The notes under the pieces are model-generated. The model ran no database searches and was not told where the DNA came from. It saw nothing but the letters and a program-made list of their open reading frames with translations. The translations under genes and the position numbers were made by a program. From assembly GCA_030867875.1 (NCBI GenBank), contig JAOWCC010001634.1:97195321-97259320 (forward strand): DNA of 64,000 nt. The letters are read 5' to 3'. Shown one piece after another: positions 1 to 12,103 of the stretch (its first letter is position 1; each line of letters opens with the position of its first letter). This DNA comes from Actinernus sp. WN-2022. Taxonomy: Eukaryota; Cnidaria; Anthozoa; Actiniaria; Actinernidae.

Positions 1-400
1 TGGAAGGGAGGGATCTGTAAATATTATAGCATTTTCGCTCACGTAAATGAGATACAGATTCATCTTTCCTCCTCCCCTCCCCCTCCTACTCAGTTATTTT
101 AGGACCTCGAGTGCTGGTCCGGTCAGGATTTTGAACCCTCGACTGACTGACGCTGTACCAGAGCTATTTCGCTGTGTTGCGTGTCTATGAAGAGAAAATT
201 AGTTTTCAAGTTCGAAAAATAACCCATTCTTCGCTGATAATTCAATCTTGTGCGCATGGCGGCTCCATTCAGTGCAAATTTCCCGTCATCGTACGTCACA
301 CATACCAAGAAACGCAATCACACCTCCACTAAAACGAAAACACAACCTGACGTCACAAATTACAAGAGTGGAGCCGTCTGTACATAGACCAGATTTCGCA
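1..400. other. Intergenic, no gene seen
   Basis: I see no coding signal here. There is a pyrimidine-rich run near 66-90. The short open frames lack any recognisable domain. Confidence 0.5.
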
Positions 401-577
401 TGAGTGGGACAAACTACGGCATGTCCGTAGCCTTACCGAACCGTACTGTAACCGTACTGTATCTCTGTAATTTGATTGGATCAGCAGGACAAAAACAATA
501 GGAAACCATTTCAATGTCACGCCATGCCGTACAGTAACCGTGCCGTACAGTAACCGTGCCGTAGTTTGTCCCACTCA
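401..577. mobile_element. MITE with TIR TGAGTGGGACAAACTACGGC
   Basis: The left end (401-420) and the right end (558-577) are inverted copies of the same 20-bp sequence. The 177-bp body holds tandem copies of an ACCGTACTGTA-like motif. A diverged copy of the body lies in opposite orientation near 23,800-23,935. No target duplication is clear. It has no coding capacity. Confidence 0.65.
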
Positions 578-1060
578 TACAAACTCTGCTCTAGCGGAGG
601 TTGTGAGGAAGGTTTTCAGATTGTCACTTCATAGACGTGCAACACAGAAATAAAATAGCATAACTTATTTCTTTCGGATACATCTTGGTTTGATTTTAGG
701 GTTCGGTTCCCCTTTAACTAATGAGCTAACCTGGAGGACGTATATGTGTAATTATATATTATTATGTTATTTACATTCGAAATTGAAAGAAACTCTATCA
801 CCAAGTAGTGATAAAACGGCTCTTTTGGCAGAAGTTCCTTCGGTATTTCATCGCGGTTTATTTTTCGGTATTATATTTAAGCTAGTAACTTGGTGATTAC
901 AGAGACAAGTATGTCCGTTAATTTTGTAAAAAAACATGTGTACATTCTAAAAACGTCCCTTTACTGAAAAGCCAATAGCAGCCAAATGGAAACTCCATGG
1001 CAACACTTACTAACTCATTGGCTACTCCTAGTATACGATTTAATTGAGGGAGGGTAAACG
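578..1060. other. Intergenic, no gene seen
   Basis: AT-rich sequence with no recognised element. A 68-codon open frame at 690-896 has no domain I can name. Confidence 0.4.
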
Positions 1061-1411
1061 CCCGGGAGGGGGACTCCCCTATAAAAAAGTCGGGGATGCT
1101 AGTTGGGAAAAATGAATTTAACTCCTAAGAGATAGCAATTTGGGCGTGGTCCATCATGACTTTTACCCCTATGAGATAGCACAATTTGATCATTTCATTT
1201 GATATCCAGTGTAACAAGTGCAATGATTAGAACAAGATTAAGGCCACCGTTGGCGAAAGACCCTAAGTGATAGCGGACTCGTAAAAAAACATCCGCTTTA
1301 GCCCTTTAACTCCTAAGAGATAGCGTAGCCAACGATTTTGTCCCCTAAAAGATATAGGACGAGCGTCCCCGACTTTTTTTATAGGGGAGTCCCCCCCCCC
1401 CCCCCCCCCGG
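1061..1411. mobile_element. Inverted-repeat element with G/C-tract ends
   Basis: The left end reads GGGGGACTCCCCTATAAAA followed by AGTCGGGGA. The right end is its inverted copy and runs into a poly-C tract (about 1,391-1,409). The interior holds about five spaced copies of a CCTAAGAGATAGC-like motif. Related G-tract structures appear near 33,000 and 36,430. It is non-coding and probably a non-autonomous transposon. Confidence 0.6.
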
Positions 1412-2388
1412 AGGATTTTATTTGATCAATGTTTGAATTAAGCAAGGTAAGGTAATCAGCTTATTCTAGCTCCAATACGGTCTTCCGAAGGATACTTAGC
1501 AATAAGGGGCACTGTAAAACCCCCAAAAACAATGACTACTCAGATTAGCAGAGCATGCTTTCCAGGTTTACTGGAGAAAATCGGAGACACATTTGATGAA
1601 AGATGGAAAATATTCAAGTGGATGAAAAATACTGCTTTCAAGACAAATTTAGAGCGACTTGAAATCGGTTCAAAGTAACCCACTTTAATCTTTGCCATCC
1701 TCTATCGAAAAAGTTTGAAAAGCATATAAGGACATTTACATGGTCCAATGTTGTTATTTTTATAGTTTTCTTTTCAGTAAAGAAACTTGAAGGTTCACTT
1801 CAAGCAGGCATGCCGTGCAGTTTCCTAGTGGATTTATCAAAAATACAAAATGAATTTAGTCATATTAGTTACTAGCTTTGCACAATGGCATAATATTTCT
1901 CTAATTGACTTTTGATGTGGGAGAACACAGTTCGTAGACCAATCTTTAGAAGACCTAGTAAGTGAACAGAAATAAATACGGGTTATTAGTCGGCTAAGCA
2001 TCTAATACGGCTATGTATTTTTAAATGGTCGCCAAAATATATTTTCATAATAACCAAAATCTTGCATGCTCGCTGGAGAAATGGGATTTACCATATATGG
2101 TGACGGGAAGCCATTTAACTATAAATACCCAAAATACGATATCATATTTCGTGCCTTCTTGGCAGAAGAATTATAGAATAATAGGTGTTACTCAACCCAG
2201 TCGTGAATGAGGGTTCTTTGGCTACGGCAAACGTCGTACTTAAGTCGCGCCGATCCTATTAAAAAATAGGTTCGGTAGAAGATCGACTTAGGGCCGACGT
2301 GGCAGCAAACGTCGAACCGTTATGTCGATCTTAATTCACTTGCGCCTACTTAAATCACGGGAACAAACACGCGCCCGCGGTTAGTGAT
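1412..2388. other. Intergenic with one dispersed repeat
   Basis: No gene was seen. The stretch about 1,585-1,715 resembles 62,098-62,250: both contain GATGGAAAATA and a CTTTAATCTT..GCCATCCTCTATC block. It is a dispersed repeat of unknown class. Confidence 0.45.
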
Positions 2389-2719
2389 ATGGCGAAATAC
2401 AGCGCTCGGTCGAATATATTAAAGAAAGGCCTTTCTGTGGAAAATGATTGTCCAAAACAGAAACAGAAGAATGGCACATGCAGCACTCGGTGCCGTGTAT
2501 AGGAGACGATGGTTGTCATTGCAAGTGGTGTTATTGGCTATGTTTCTAGCGGTTGCGATTCACACATTGAAACCTCTATTAATAGTCGATCATGCCGCAG
2601 TTTTGAACGACATTCTGGATGGTTTGACTTCATATGGTAGAAGCGTTTTAAAGCGAGCTATATCGCAAGAGAGCCCGCGAAATTCAAATGAGTTTATGGA
2701 TAAGAAATTTGGTCCCTAA
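2389..2719 (+). CDS. Weak hypothetical ORF with one membrane segment
   Basis: Two overlapping frames are open. One starts at the ATG at 2,389 (about 37 codons, basic and polar). The other starts at 2,444 and runs 91 codons. The second frame has a basic N-terminus (RRRW) followed by a hydrophobic stretch at about residues 23-47 (LSLQVVLLAMFLAVAI), which would fit a signal anchor. I do not recognise a family. It could be a first exon or chance; the frame has no splice donor that I trust. Confidence 0.25.
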
Positions 2720-2961
2720 CTGACATCTGGTGTACAATTTACAGGAAACAAACATTTGAAAGCAAACATTGTTCTTCAGTGGATGCTCCCTTTAGATTGG
2801 TTTTCGATTGAGTGTCATAAAACCAAAACTTGAGCAAATCAGGAGCAAGTTAAAACCCAATGAAACAATCACGAACTGAAGTAATTCACGATTGGTTTTA
2901 CTTGAACCAATCACGAGGAAAAGTAAACGCAATCGTCAATACTGTCGCTAAAACAAAACCT

Positions 2962-3429
2962 GATTGCGTGACTGCGTTTGGATTTAGCTTAGTATTTGAT
3001 TGGCTGACATTTCACAGCCAATAGAAAAGCTAAACAACTGATTGCGTGACTGCGTTTGGTTTTAGCTTAGCAATTGATTGGCTGGCATTTCACAGCCAAT
3101 AGAAAAGCTAAACAAATGATTGCGTGACTGCGTTTGGTTTTAGCTTAGCAATTGATTGGCTGACATTTCACAGCCAATAGAAAAGCTAAACAAATGATTG
3201 CGTGACTGCGTTTGGTTTTAGCTTAGCAATTGATTGGCTGGCATTTCACAGCCAATAGAAAAGCTAAACAAATGATTGCGTGACTGCGTTTGGTTTTAGC
3301 TTAGCAATTGATTGGCTGACATTTCACAGCCAATAGAAAAGCTAAACAAATGATTGCGTGACTGCGTTTGGTTTTAGCTTAGCAATTGATTGGCTGGCAT
3401 TTCACAGCCAATAGAAAAGCTAAACAAAT
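2962..3429 (+). repeat. 78-bp tandem array, 6 copies
   Basis: Six 78-bp units each start GATTGCGTGACTGCGTTTGG. Every unit contains ATTGGCTG and the inverted CAGCCAAT about 8 bp apart, plus TTTAGCTT and AAAAGCTAAAC, so each can fold into a hairpin. One site alternates A and G (GGCTGACATT, GGCTGGCATT) through all six units, which indicates amplification of a 156-bp dimer. Confidence 0.9.
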
Positions 3430-3990
3430 GCAAAACCAAAGCAATCACTTATTGCTTTCGACACTCAAACGAAGACCACTCTAAGCAAACCAAACGCAGT
3501 GCAATTCATTTTCTCCGTGCCGAATGACCTACCAGATTTGAAGGTAGCTTCCAACATGGTTTGTAAGGAATCTTGCAAGTCGACTTGTCCTAGTACGCAT
3601 GCGAGAGTGTGAAGGGAACCATCTGCATGGTGTGACCAATAAAACGTCACGCAAGGTGAGTAGAGTTATTTGTATTTAATGCCTTTGGCAGAATTTAATC
3701 ACGTGGCTGTACTGGAGGGCAAAACATATCTGATTTCATTTATTTAAGCGCACTTGTACCAGATCGGTAGTGTTTTTCCTATTTTCCTCCTCCAATCGAT
3801 AGTCGACCTTTCTAAAACTGCATTTTTCAAGATTGTTTTCCATCCAGTAAAGCCTTTCCCATGGGATTACGAGCTCAGTGCATTCGTTATTGATGTGATA
3901 TATCAGCACGTGACTTTTTCCTGAAAAAGGCGCTAGTGGTAAAGTGTGACGTCACAAATTTGCAATATTTCCACCAGCGATTCGGAACAA
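3430..3990. other. Intergenic, no gene seen
   Basis: No element was recognised between the 78-bp and 20-bp arrays. The 61-codon minus-strand frame at 3,465-3,650 has no recognisable domain. Confidence 0.4.
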
Positions 3991-4150
3991 CTTGGGATCC
4001 GCAGTTACAACTTGGGATCCGCAGTTACAACTTTGGATCCGCAGTTACAACTATGGCACCGTAGTTACAACTTGGGATCCGCAGTTACAACTTGGGATCC
4101 GCAGTTACAACTTGGGATCCGCAGTTACAACTTTGGATATATAGTTACAG
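3991..4150 (+). repeat. 20-bp tandem array, 8 copies
   Basis: Eight consecutive 20-bp units of CTTGGGATCCGCAGTTACAA. Units 3, 4 and 8 carry substitutions. The open frames across it are artefacts of the repeat. Confidence 0.9.
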
Positions 4151-4408
4151 CATTTCCAAAAAAAAACCTACCTATAATGGAACTTATGGGCCACCGTTAA
4201 ATCTAGCTCCCACCAGGAAATACGAAATTGTAAGAACAGTGGCGTCTGTGACGCCACTCAATGTTATCCATATATTTTAGCGTTATTTACATATTTAGCT
4301 CATTAGTTTAGTTTATTTCTATCTCGGAGATATTAGCGTATTCTTTAGCTACTCTGTAAATGCGAGTATAAATTTTCTAAGACCACAAAAAATCTATATT
4401 AGCACATG

Positions 4409-5980
4409 AATTATAACAATATGTATACCTATTATAGTGTGAGGTAGTATAATTATAACAATATGTGTACCTAGTATAGTGTAGATAGGATAATTATAAC
4501 AATATGTGTACCTAGTATAGTGTAGGTAGGATAATTATAACGATATGTGTACCTAGTATAGTGTAGCTAGGATAATTATAACAATATGTGTACCTAGTAT
4601 AGTGTAGGTAGCATAAATATAACGATATGTGTACCTAGTATAGTGTAGGTAGCATAATTATAACGATATGTGTACCTAGTATAGTGTAGGTAGCATAATT
4701 ATAACGATATGTGTACCTAGTATAGTGTAGGTAGGATAATTATAACAATATGTATACCTAGTATAGTGCGAGGTAGGATAATTATAACAATATGTGTACC
4801 TGGTATAGTGTACGTAGGATAATTATAACAATATGTGTACCTAGTATAGTGTAAGTAGGATAATTATAACAATATGTGTACCTAGTATAGTGTAGGTAGG
4901 ATAATTATAACAATATGTGTACCTAGTATAGTGTAAGTAGGATAATTATAACAATATGTGTACCTAGTATAGTGCGAGGTAGGATAATTATAACAATATG
5001 TGTACCTAGTATAGTGTAGGTAGCATAAATATAACGATATGTGTACCTAGTATAGTGTAGGTAGGATAATTATAACAATATGTGTACCTAGTATAGTGTA
5101 GGTAGGATAATTAACGATATGTGTACCTAGTATAGTGTAGGTAGGATAATTATAACGATATGTGTACCTAGTATAGTGTAGGTAGGATAATTATAACAAT
5201 ATGTGTACCTAGTATAGTACGAGGTAGGATAATTATAACAATATGTGTACCTAGTATAGTGTAGGTAGGATAATTATAACAATATGTGAACCTGGTATAG
5301 TGTGAGGTAGGATAATTATAACAATATGTGAACCTGGTATAGTGTGAGGTAGGATAATTATAACAATATGTGTACCTAGTATAGTGCGAGGTAGGATAAT
5401 TATAACAATATGTGTACCTAGTATAGTGTAGGTAGGATAATTATAACAATATGTGTACCTAGTATAGTGCGAGGTAGGATAATTATAACAATATGTGTAC
5501 CTAGTATAGTGTAGGTAGGATAATTATAACAATATGTGTACCTGGTATAGTGTGAGGTAGGATAATTATAACAATATGTGTACCTGGTATAGTGTGAGGT
5601 AGGATAATTATAACAATATGTGTACCTAGTATAGTGTAAGTAGGATAATTATAACGATATGTGTACCTAGTATAGTGTAGGTAGGATAATTATAACAATT
5701 ATAACGATATGTGTACCTAGTATAGTGTAGGTAGGATAATTATAACGATATGTGTACCTAGTATAGTGTAGGTAGGATAATTATAACGATATGTGTACCT
5801 AGTATAGTGTAGGTAGGATAATTATAACGATATGTGTACCTAGTATAGTGTAGGTAGGATAATTATAACGATATGTGTACCTAGTATAGTGTAGGTAGGA
5901 TAATTATAACGATATGTGTACCTAGTATAGTGTAGGTAGGATAATTATAACAATATGTGTATAGTGTGAGGTAGGATAAT
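4409..5980 (+). repeat. 41-bp minisatellite, about 38 copies
   Basis: The unit contains ATAATTATAACAATATGTG and TACCTAGTATAGTGTAGGTA. About 38 units fill 1.57 kb. There are length variants (GTGCGAGGTAGG adds one base) and an AACAATATG/AACGATATG polymorphism. The G type forms a near-continuous block from about 5,640 to 5,930, which suggests recent local expansion. The 41-bp period is not a multiple of three, so no frame is kept. Confidence 0.92.
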
Positions 5981-6610
5981 TTCAAATCAATCTTTTATAC
6001 TTTACCTTTTATTTATTTATTTATTATCATATTCTTTCTTCTCCTATTCTTGGCGTGCACGTGACCTCGTCACGGTGTCTTCAAATATTTAAATTCTCAA
6101 CTATATATCCTATAAAATTGTTTCTTTAAGATTTTGTAGATGTCTGTGATTTAAGTTCTCAGACGAAATTTCAGTTCAATACAATGTTTTCTTCACGAGA
6201 TACAGAGGTTTGAATTATGTCTCAACAGTCCTTCACGTGTTTATATTAATCACGAAAGTCAACAAATTTGCGTCAAATTAAAGGTTTTTGGCCTTACAAA
6301 TGTTGAAAAGTTATGTTTAATGGGACTCATAGTAAAACCGACTGAGAAGTTTTGGCGGCCATGTTGGATTTTACTCCAACAACCTCTCATATTTGTTCGC
6401 CCATAACTCTGAAACCAAATACTCTTCTGCTTCAAAATTCGGCCCAGAGACGTAGTTTTGATTTCTCTTCAAGCTCAAAAAACATTTTATTTCATTTGGC
6501 AATCAAAAAAATTGGATCACGTGGTTGCACGCCAAGAATTACAGACGTAGTTACTTTGTAGAAATGCTGTAATAAATTATTATCATTATTATATTCCATT
6601 CACTCTATTA
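5981..6610. other. Intergenic, no gene seen
   Basis: AT-rich sequence with a TTTA-type microsatellite near 6,011-6,025. The 69-codon frame at 6,352 has no domain. Confidence 0.4.
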
Positions 6611-7125
6611 CAGTGCCTATAACCTTCGAAATGTTTTGAATACTTCTGTGAAGAACGTTTTGGCTTACAGAAAATACTTTGTTCTACGCTTGTTTGAAAT
6701 CGTGTAAATTTGACCTTTCCTGACCCAAGACCGCGAAAGTAAAAGCCTGCATGGGTCGATTCCTGTGTAAAAGCCTGGGTCGATTTATGTATAGATGTCA
6801 TATAATTAAATCGACTTTGCAATAATTTGAAGTAATACTTATTATAATAACATGTTGACTAAAATGACATTGTTCTTAACTAACAACTCACAATCTGTGT
6901 ATATTCTCTTTAAATCGATGTTGTTTTGACAGAAAGGTGCCGTGGAGAATAATGCATTGATTCCTAACTTACACGGTCATGGGTCAGGAAAGGTCAAATT
7001 TACACGATTTCAAACAAGCGTAGAACATAAAGTATTCACTGAAAACTAAAACTTTTTTCACAGAAGTACTCAAAACTTTGCGGAGGTTCATATCTATAAA
7101 AATTGCAAGAAGGGTTATAGGCACT
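6611..7125. mobile_element. Long inverted-repeat element
   Basis: The ends are CAGTGCCTATAACC (6,611) and its inverted copy ending at 7,125. The arms are about 180 bp each and share AGTACTTCTGTGAAGAACG-like and GGTCAAATTTACACGATTTC sequence in opposite orientation, around a spacer near 6,800-6,960. A single arm of the same family is at 23,580-23,788. Non-coding. Confidence 0.7.
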
Positions 7126-7339
7126 TTAACCGTGGTTGTGCTCAACGCGTGTAAAATTTTGTGCGACAAAATTATCCAATAGCAAACGAGAATCACAATA
7201 TCTTACCAGGTGCTTGTACCGGGAATAACGCAAATCCAGAAGGCTGTATATGGACTCCTATTGATGTCTGTTGAGAATATATAAGCGAATGAACAATAGA
7301 GAAATGTTGAACGGGCTCTAGACATTTTCAAAATCCTCT

Positions 7340-7640
7340 GCCCTCTTTTTTGCGAATTCGGGACGAGGGACTTTTCATCTTTGTTTAACGCCAAAATTTC
7401 CAACGGATTTTTCAGTTGGTGAATAAATTATGAGTAGTCAATCAAAACAGCTTTAGTGCACACCTGTCAATTTAAAGTATGGCAAACAAAGCAGCAGCTC
7501 TATCTGGCTCCGCCTCCAAGAAACGTGATACGCTTTTTTGGTGCGAAATCGAATCTCTCCAAGGAAAACAAGTCGACCACTCGCGGACTTATTTGGTCGT
7601 GTAAACACACGCTTTGCTCGCCTGCTGCCCTGGAAAAATG
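7340..7640. repeat. Left copy of inverted pair flanking the gypsy block
   Basis: This segment matches 13,880-14,115 in reverse complement. Shared landmarks are TTTAGTGCACACCTGTCAATT, AAAGCAGC.GCTCT.TCTGG and TTTTTCAGT..GTG. The two copies bracket about 6.2 kb that includes a SINE and the gypsy relic. It could be the long TIR of a larger element or two independent insertions of one repeat. Confidence 0.55.
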
Positions 7641-7649
7641 TGTTCCACT

Positions 7650-8865
7650 TGTGGCAAGCCTAAACGAAGTAAAGTAGCTAAAAGTAGCTACAGAATCGTG
7701 CTTAATGAATACCACTGAACCTCGTTAACGCAGAGGAATAGATCAGTGTCTGTATGAATTACATCACGTGTAAGTAATAAACTCTGAGTGAGAGAATGAG
7801 TATAGCCATGTTTGTAAATTCGATAAAGCACGGACACGAATTCTGTATATGACTTATCACACGTCTAGATGTATAGAGTTTTTCATTTTATTTTGGCGAT
7901 ACGACCTATTTCGGCCGAGAAAATTGAAGCAAAAGTTTATGTAAATCAGAACGAATCTGTATCAGATTTACAGATCACTTATCGCACATTGATTTCCTTT
8001 GTTTTTCTATCATGAATTATTAATGAGTTTGATATTAGAGTAGGATTGGGTTTGATTTCCAGTCCCCACTCTGCCCTCGTGCTACCACAGGAAGCCCGAT
8101 TGCTATTTTTTCTTTTATATTAATAACTGAGGAGGCTAGTGTTTCGTTACCTTGGATACTTGTGCCAACGGATGGCTTAGTGACGACACCACAAGGCCTA
8201 GAAATAGAATGACAATTTAACAATGACCCTTTGACAATAGAATATCATCAGTTACCATAAAGAATAACATCCTATTATTCTCAGTGGTTTCATTGTCATC
8301 CACAACCAATTTTGTGATCGTCATCTTCTTCTTCGTCATCCTTCTCCTCATCACCATTATGAGAGATTAAATCAATACCTTACTTGGTTTACTTGTTGGC
8401 AATTTCCTTACGATTTGCTACCTTTCATCTACATTCTAACTTTCGCTGAAAAGTTTTTTTAAATCTAACCAACAACAGTTTACCCAAAATGCGCTGCAGC
8501 AAATTCAGCTAAATATTCAATGCACAGATTACATAAAATCATCTTAATAAGGCAACAGTCGGCGGCCAATCAAACGACTTGTTGGCATTTCTTACCGCAT
8601 GTGTTATCCTGGGTGAGATATGATGGCATCCATGTCCTTATAAGGCAGCATTCCCGGGTTGACATGCTCGGCATAGGCATGCTGTAGGTGTTACTTACAA
8701 TAGATGACTGCGGAATAGAGTCTGGTGAGGCAAAGGAAGACATACATAAATAAATATTTTATTTGTTATAGCAGGCTGAGTATTACAGCTTACAGCTGGA
8801 GGGAGCCTGCTTTTACTCCTCACACACTCCCCACTACATTAACTGTTTTGGACACACTACACTCG
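7650..8865. other. Intergenic, no gene seen
   Basis: No gene or named element. The 62-codon minus-strand frame at 8,035-8,223 is unremarkable. A CTTCTTCTTCGTCATCC-type microsatellite lies near 8,320-8,350. Confidence 0.4.
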
Positions 8866-8869
8866 ACTC

Positions 8870-9033
8870 ACGGTTGATTTTTGAGGGGGGAGGAAAACCG
8901 GAGAAAAACCCTCGAATGTAGATAAGGAATCAACAACAAACCTAACTCACATGCGGTGCCCGAGCCGCGAATCGAACCCGGGACCGCAGCGGTGAGAGGC
9001 GAGTGTTCTACCACTGCGCCAACGTGCATCCCA
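8870..9033 (-). mobile_element. tRNA-derived SINE, reverse strand
   Basis: Read on the minus strand from 9,033, a Pol III A-box-like TGGCGCAGTGGTAGAAC is followed by a B box GGTTCGATTCG (about 8,967-8,979) and then by a body with TTTCTCCGGTTTTCCTCCC. The architecture matches the SINE at 62,817, but the promoter head differs. The sequence does not fold into a full tRNA with an acceptor stem, so it is not annotated as a tRNA gene. Confidence 0.8.
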
Positions 9034-9334
9034 TGGTGGTAAAAAATATAAACAGTTATTTATCACCATGAGAACACCAGTGAAACATGTTTATCACATG
9101 AACGCGTGCATTTTAACGATATACTCTTAGTTCTATATATAATGTCGGTAGCCCCTGCAGTCTCACTGACTGCCCTTCCAGGAGTCTGACGGTGCACAAC
9201 TTGTGCTCGACAACAACTGAACCGCCAACATGGGTGAAGAAGGATCAGGAATATGAGAAATCAGAGTATTGATAACCGGGAAATCACTGAAAATCATGCA
9301 AGTTCCCAGATAACCACCTAGAGATCGGAAGAGC

Positions 9335-10050
9335 GTGGGAAGAATGGTTAGAGAGGTTTTCGAAGAGGAGACTGCATACTTTGAAATAGTCGAGATACGA
9401 GACAAGGTAAGCACTCTCAAAATATACGGAGGACCAGAAGTAAAGAAGCTAGCACGTAACCTACCTGACCCAGCGCAAATTAAACAGCCACTTCCTGCCA
9501 AAGAAAAACAAGCATCATGCGAGATATACATTCAGCAAACAAAGGATGGAGCCTGATGAGAACATGATAACCTACACAGCCCGAATGCAAGAGAAGGGGA
9601 AGGACTGCGAATTCGGAGACCAAGTCAATGACAGAATACTGGAACACCTAATACAAACCATTAAAGACAATGGTCCGATCAAGAAATGCATACAGAAGAG
9701 ATTGAATTTAGACCAATTCATTGAAGAGGCCAGTCAGCGGGGGGATATTAGCCAGCAACTCAAAGACATGAAGGACGACCACGAGGTAGCAAAGATAAAC
9801 CAACAATCACGCAGGAACCAAAGGGACAACAGAAGAGGCGGTGGAAGACCAATGGGACTGTCAAGGAGACTACAATACCAACAATCTCTAAGGCAAGACA
9901 GCAAACACGAGGTAAGACGAGATGAGAAATTATGTGACTACTGTGCGAAGACAGACACATACAGACCTGGAAAGAACTTCCCAGCTTACGGGAAACAATG
10001 CTTAAAATGTGGTAAGTAAAACTACTTCACCTCGTTCTGCAAAGGAGGAC
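9335..10050 (+). pseudogene. Gypsy gag fragment with zinc knuckle
   Basis: Two overlapping frames (9,335-9,556 and 9,546-10,019) encode a Gag-like nucleocapsid. The second has a basic stretch (RRNQRDNRRGGGR) and a Cys cluster, CDYC followed by CLKCGK. The TAA just after CGK (10,017-10,019) splits the last knuckle. In the continuing frame the expected His is Tyr (NYFTSFC), so RNA binding by this knuckle would be lost. Knuckles of this spacing are common in gypsy elements of aquatic invertebrates. Confidence 0.75.
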
Positions 10051-10229
10051 AAAAACCGCAACAGGAAAAACAAAGATCTGACAACAAGCAGCCGGAAGAA
10101 ATGCGTAGTAGACGACATGTCAGGAAAACCACAGATGCAGAGGAGACAAGCAGCGACTCAGACAACGAATACCTCCAGCAGACATCGGAACATGTATCAC
10201 ACCATGCGAAGAGAGTTAGATCGGTAACA

Positions 10230-10460
10230 TAACGGTAACCATCAGGATAGGAGACATCGATGCAAATGTGGAACCAGACAGTGGAGCAAGTGCAAACATA
10301 TTGGATGAATATCAGTTTAAGGCTCTTCAACATAGATCATAAGAGATCACAGAGCTTAAGCCAAGTAAAGACACACTTAAGACACTTCAATCCAATCTAA
10401 TAGTAAAGGGCGAGTTTCCAGTCACACTGTGGAACAAGAATAGAGGTACAAAGAGCAAAT
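10230..10460 (+). pseudogene. Gypsy aspartic protease fragment
   Basis: A frame around 10,265-10,320 contains DSGAS (Asp codon 10,277-10,279), the retropepsin active-site signature, followed by ANILDEY. A TAA follows within about 20 codons. It lies between the zinc knuckle and the RT, as expected for Ty3/gypsy. Confidence 0.7.
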
Positions 10461-10461
10461 T

Positions 10462-11240
10462 TTGGTGATCGAAGGTAAAAAGGTTTCCCAACCACTACTG
10501 TGCAAAAGTGCACTCCTCGAACTTGGGATTGTCACGATCGAACCAGAGGGGACCCTGAGAGAGACAAACGAGCTCCGGATAAAAAGAGTGAAACCAACAG
10601 CAGACAGCCTGGAAGCCCTCCGCGATGAATACAGCGAAGTATTCGAAGGAATTGGATGCTTCAGAGACGGAAACACAGGAAAGGAGATAGAGGTGAAGCT
10701 TGAAAGAGACCCAGAAGCAGTGGCCACAGCACAAAAACCACGACATTTGGCAAGTGACACGTGAACAAGGAGAAGGTTCCAGATGGAGAACCAATCACAT
10801 GGTACTCACCATTAGTCGTACAACCCAAACCCAAGTACACAAACGTGGAGAAACTTGAACCCCAGATATTAAGAGCAAGCATATATATGAGAATTCCAAA
10901 CAAATCTATGAAACACAGCCGATGTGTCCAGTCACTTACAGTCGAGAACTTCATTTACCAGCTGCACGACTGTAAGATATTTACAAAGTTGGACCTCCGA
11001 CAGGGGTACCACCAAGTGACACTGCATCCCGAGGTAGCAACGTTCAGAACATCATCGGGGAACTACCGACTTAGATTTCATTTTCGATGAAGCGATGTTC
11101 AGAGTATTCGGAGACATACCCATTGCCTCAACCAGAGAGATGATATCCTTCTAGGAGGACGGGACGAAGCAGAACACAAAGAGTGTTGAGAACAGTACTC
11201 CAGCTAGCAAAAGACTATGGTATCACGTTCAACAGAGGGA
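10462..11240 (+). pseudogene. Gypsy reverse transcriptase fragment
   Basis: The frame at 10,462-10,764 is the linker between protease and RT. The frame at 10,761-11,090 holds fingers/palm motifs, including YSPLVVQPKPK and FTKLDLRQGYHQ, which carries the first catalytic Asp. Downstream, about 11,130-11,165, the out-of-frame QRDDILLGG is the degenerate YxDD box. The spacing between the two motifs is shorter than in intact elements, so part of the palm has been deleted. Confidence 0.85.
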
Positions 11241-11241
11241 A

Positions 11242-11560
11242 ATGCCAATTCGGACGAGCGGAAATCAAATTCTTTTGACACGTTTCACCAAAGACGGATT
11301 GAAGCCATCACCTGACGATGAGAGCAAGGAAGCAGTCTGCAGCTTCCTTGGGATGGCCAGCTACCTGGAACAACTTCATCAACAACTATGCAGCCATAGC
11401 ACCACCGCTCCATTGAGTAACAGAAAATACACAAAGTAGCAATGGGGAAGGAAAGAACAACAAGCATTCGAAAAGATAAAAGACGGCATCTCAGAGACCA
11501 TGGCATACTTCGACCCCGGAAAGCCAATCATCTTGCGAACTGAGGCAAGCTTTAATGAGG
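11242..11560 (+). pseudogene. Gypsy RT thumb/connection remnant
   Basis: The translated segments resemble the RT thumb and the RT-RNase H connection (LGMASYLEQ; YFDPGKPIILRTEAS in another frame). The remnant stops at the LINE insertion near 11,560 and resumes after about 12,103. Confidence 0.55.
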
Positions 11561-12103
11561 ATACAGCCAGACCGAGAAGGATCCCTTAGTCATCCAGTTG
11601 GCGAAGGAGAGACAGATATCTCGTCTGATAATGATGTTTAAGATTATTCATAACATTATCGATATAGACAGCAAATCGTACTAAAATTCTGTAATGAGTC
11701 ACGTAAAAGAGGCAGCCATAAACTCAAATTCCAAATCCAACAAAGCACAAAGGACATTTTCAAGTACTCTCTTTTCCCTAGGACCGCTAAGAACTGGAAT
11801 AGCCTTCCAACAAACATTGCTACAATTTCATCCCTAGATAAATTCAAGTGTGAACTCATTGAACTTATTCATTAAGGATACTTATTATTGAATTTAAGAT
11901 TTTATTATTTATTCATTTCTCACTTATTTACTTATTTATTAGAGATATTTTAACCCATTCTTTACATGATTGTAAATACCTAAATAGCTTAAAATGACAT
12001 TTTTAATTTAGTAGATTGTTTCCTATAAGGATTGTAAATAAGTATTATTTTATACTTAGTGTGATGCCTCACGGCTTTACTGACTTAATAAATGATGGAA
12101 CTA
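11560..12103 (+). mobile_element. 5'-truncated LINE 3' end inserted in the gypsy relic
   Basis: One plus frame encodes the C-terminal tail typical of animal non-LTR reverse transcriptases, with FKYSLFPRTAKNWNSLP near 11,757-11,810 and a stop at about 11,873. It is followed by an AT-rich 3' UTR and AATAAATGATGG. Gypsy RNase H sequence resumes immediately after. The orientation is the same as the host element. Confidence 0.75.

Noticed and set aside
2962..5980. CRISPR arrays
   Set aside because: The units are continuous tandem repeats without unique spacers, no cas genes are present, and the DNA is eukaryotic.
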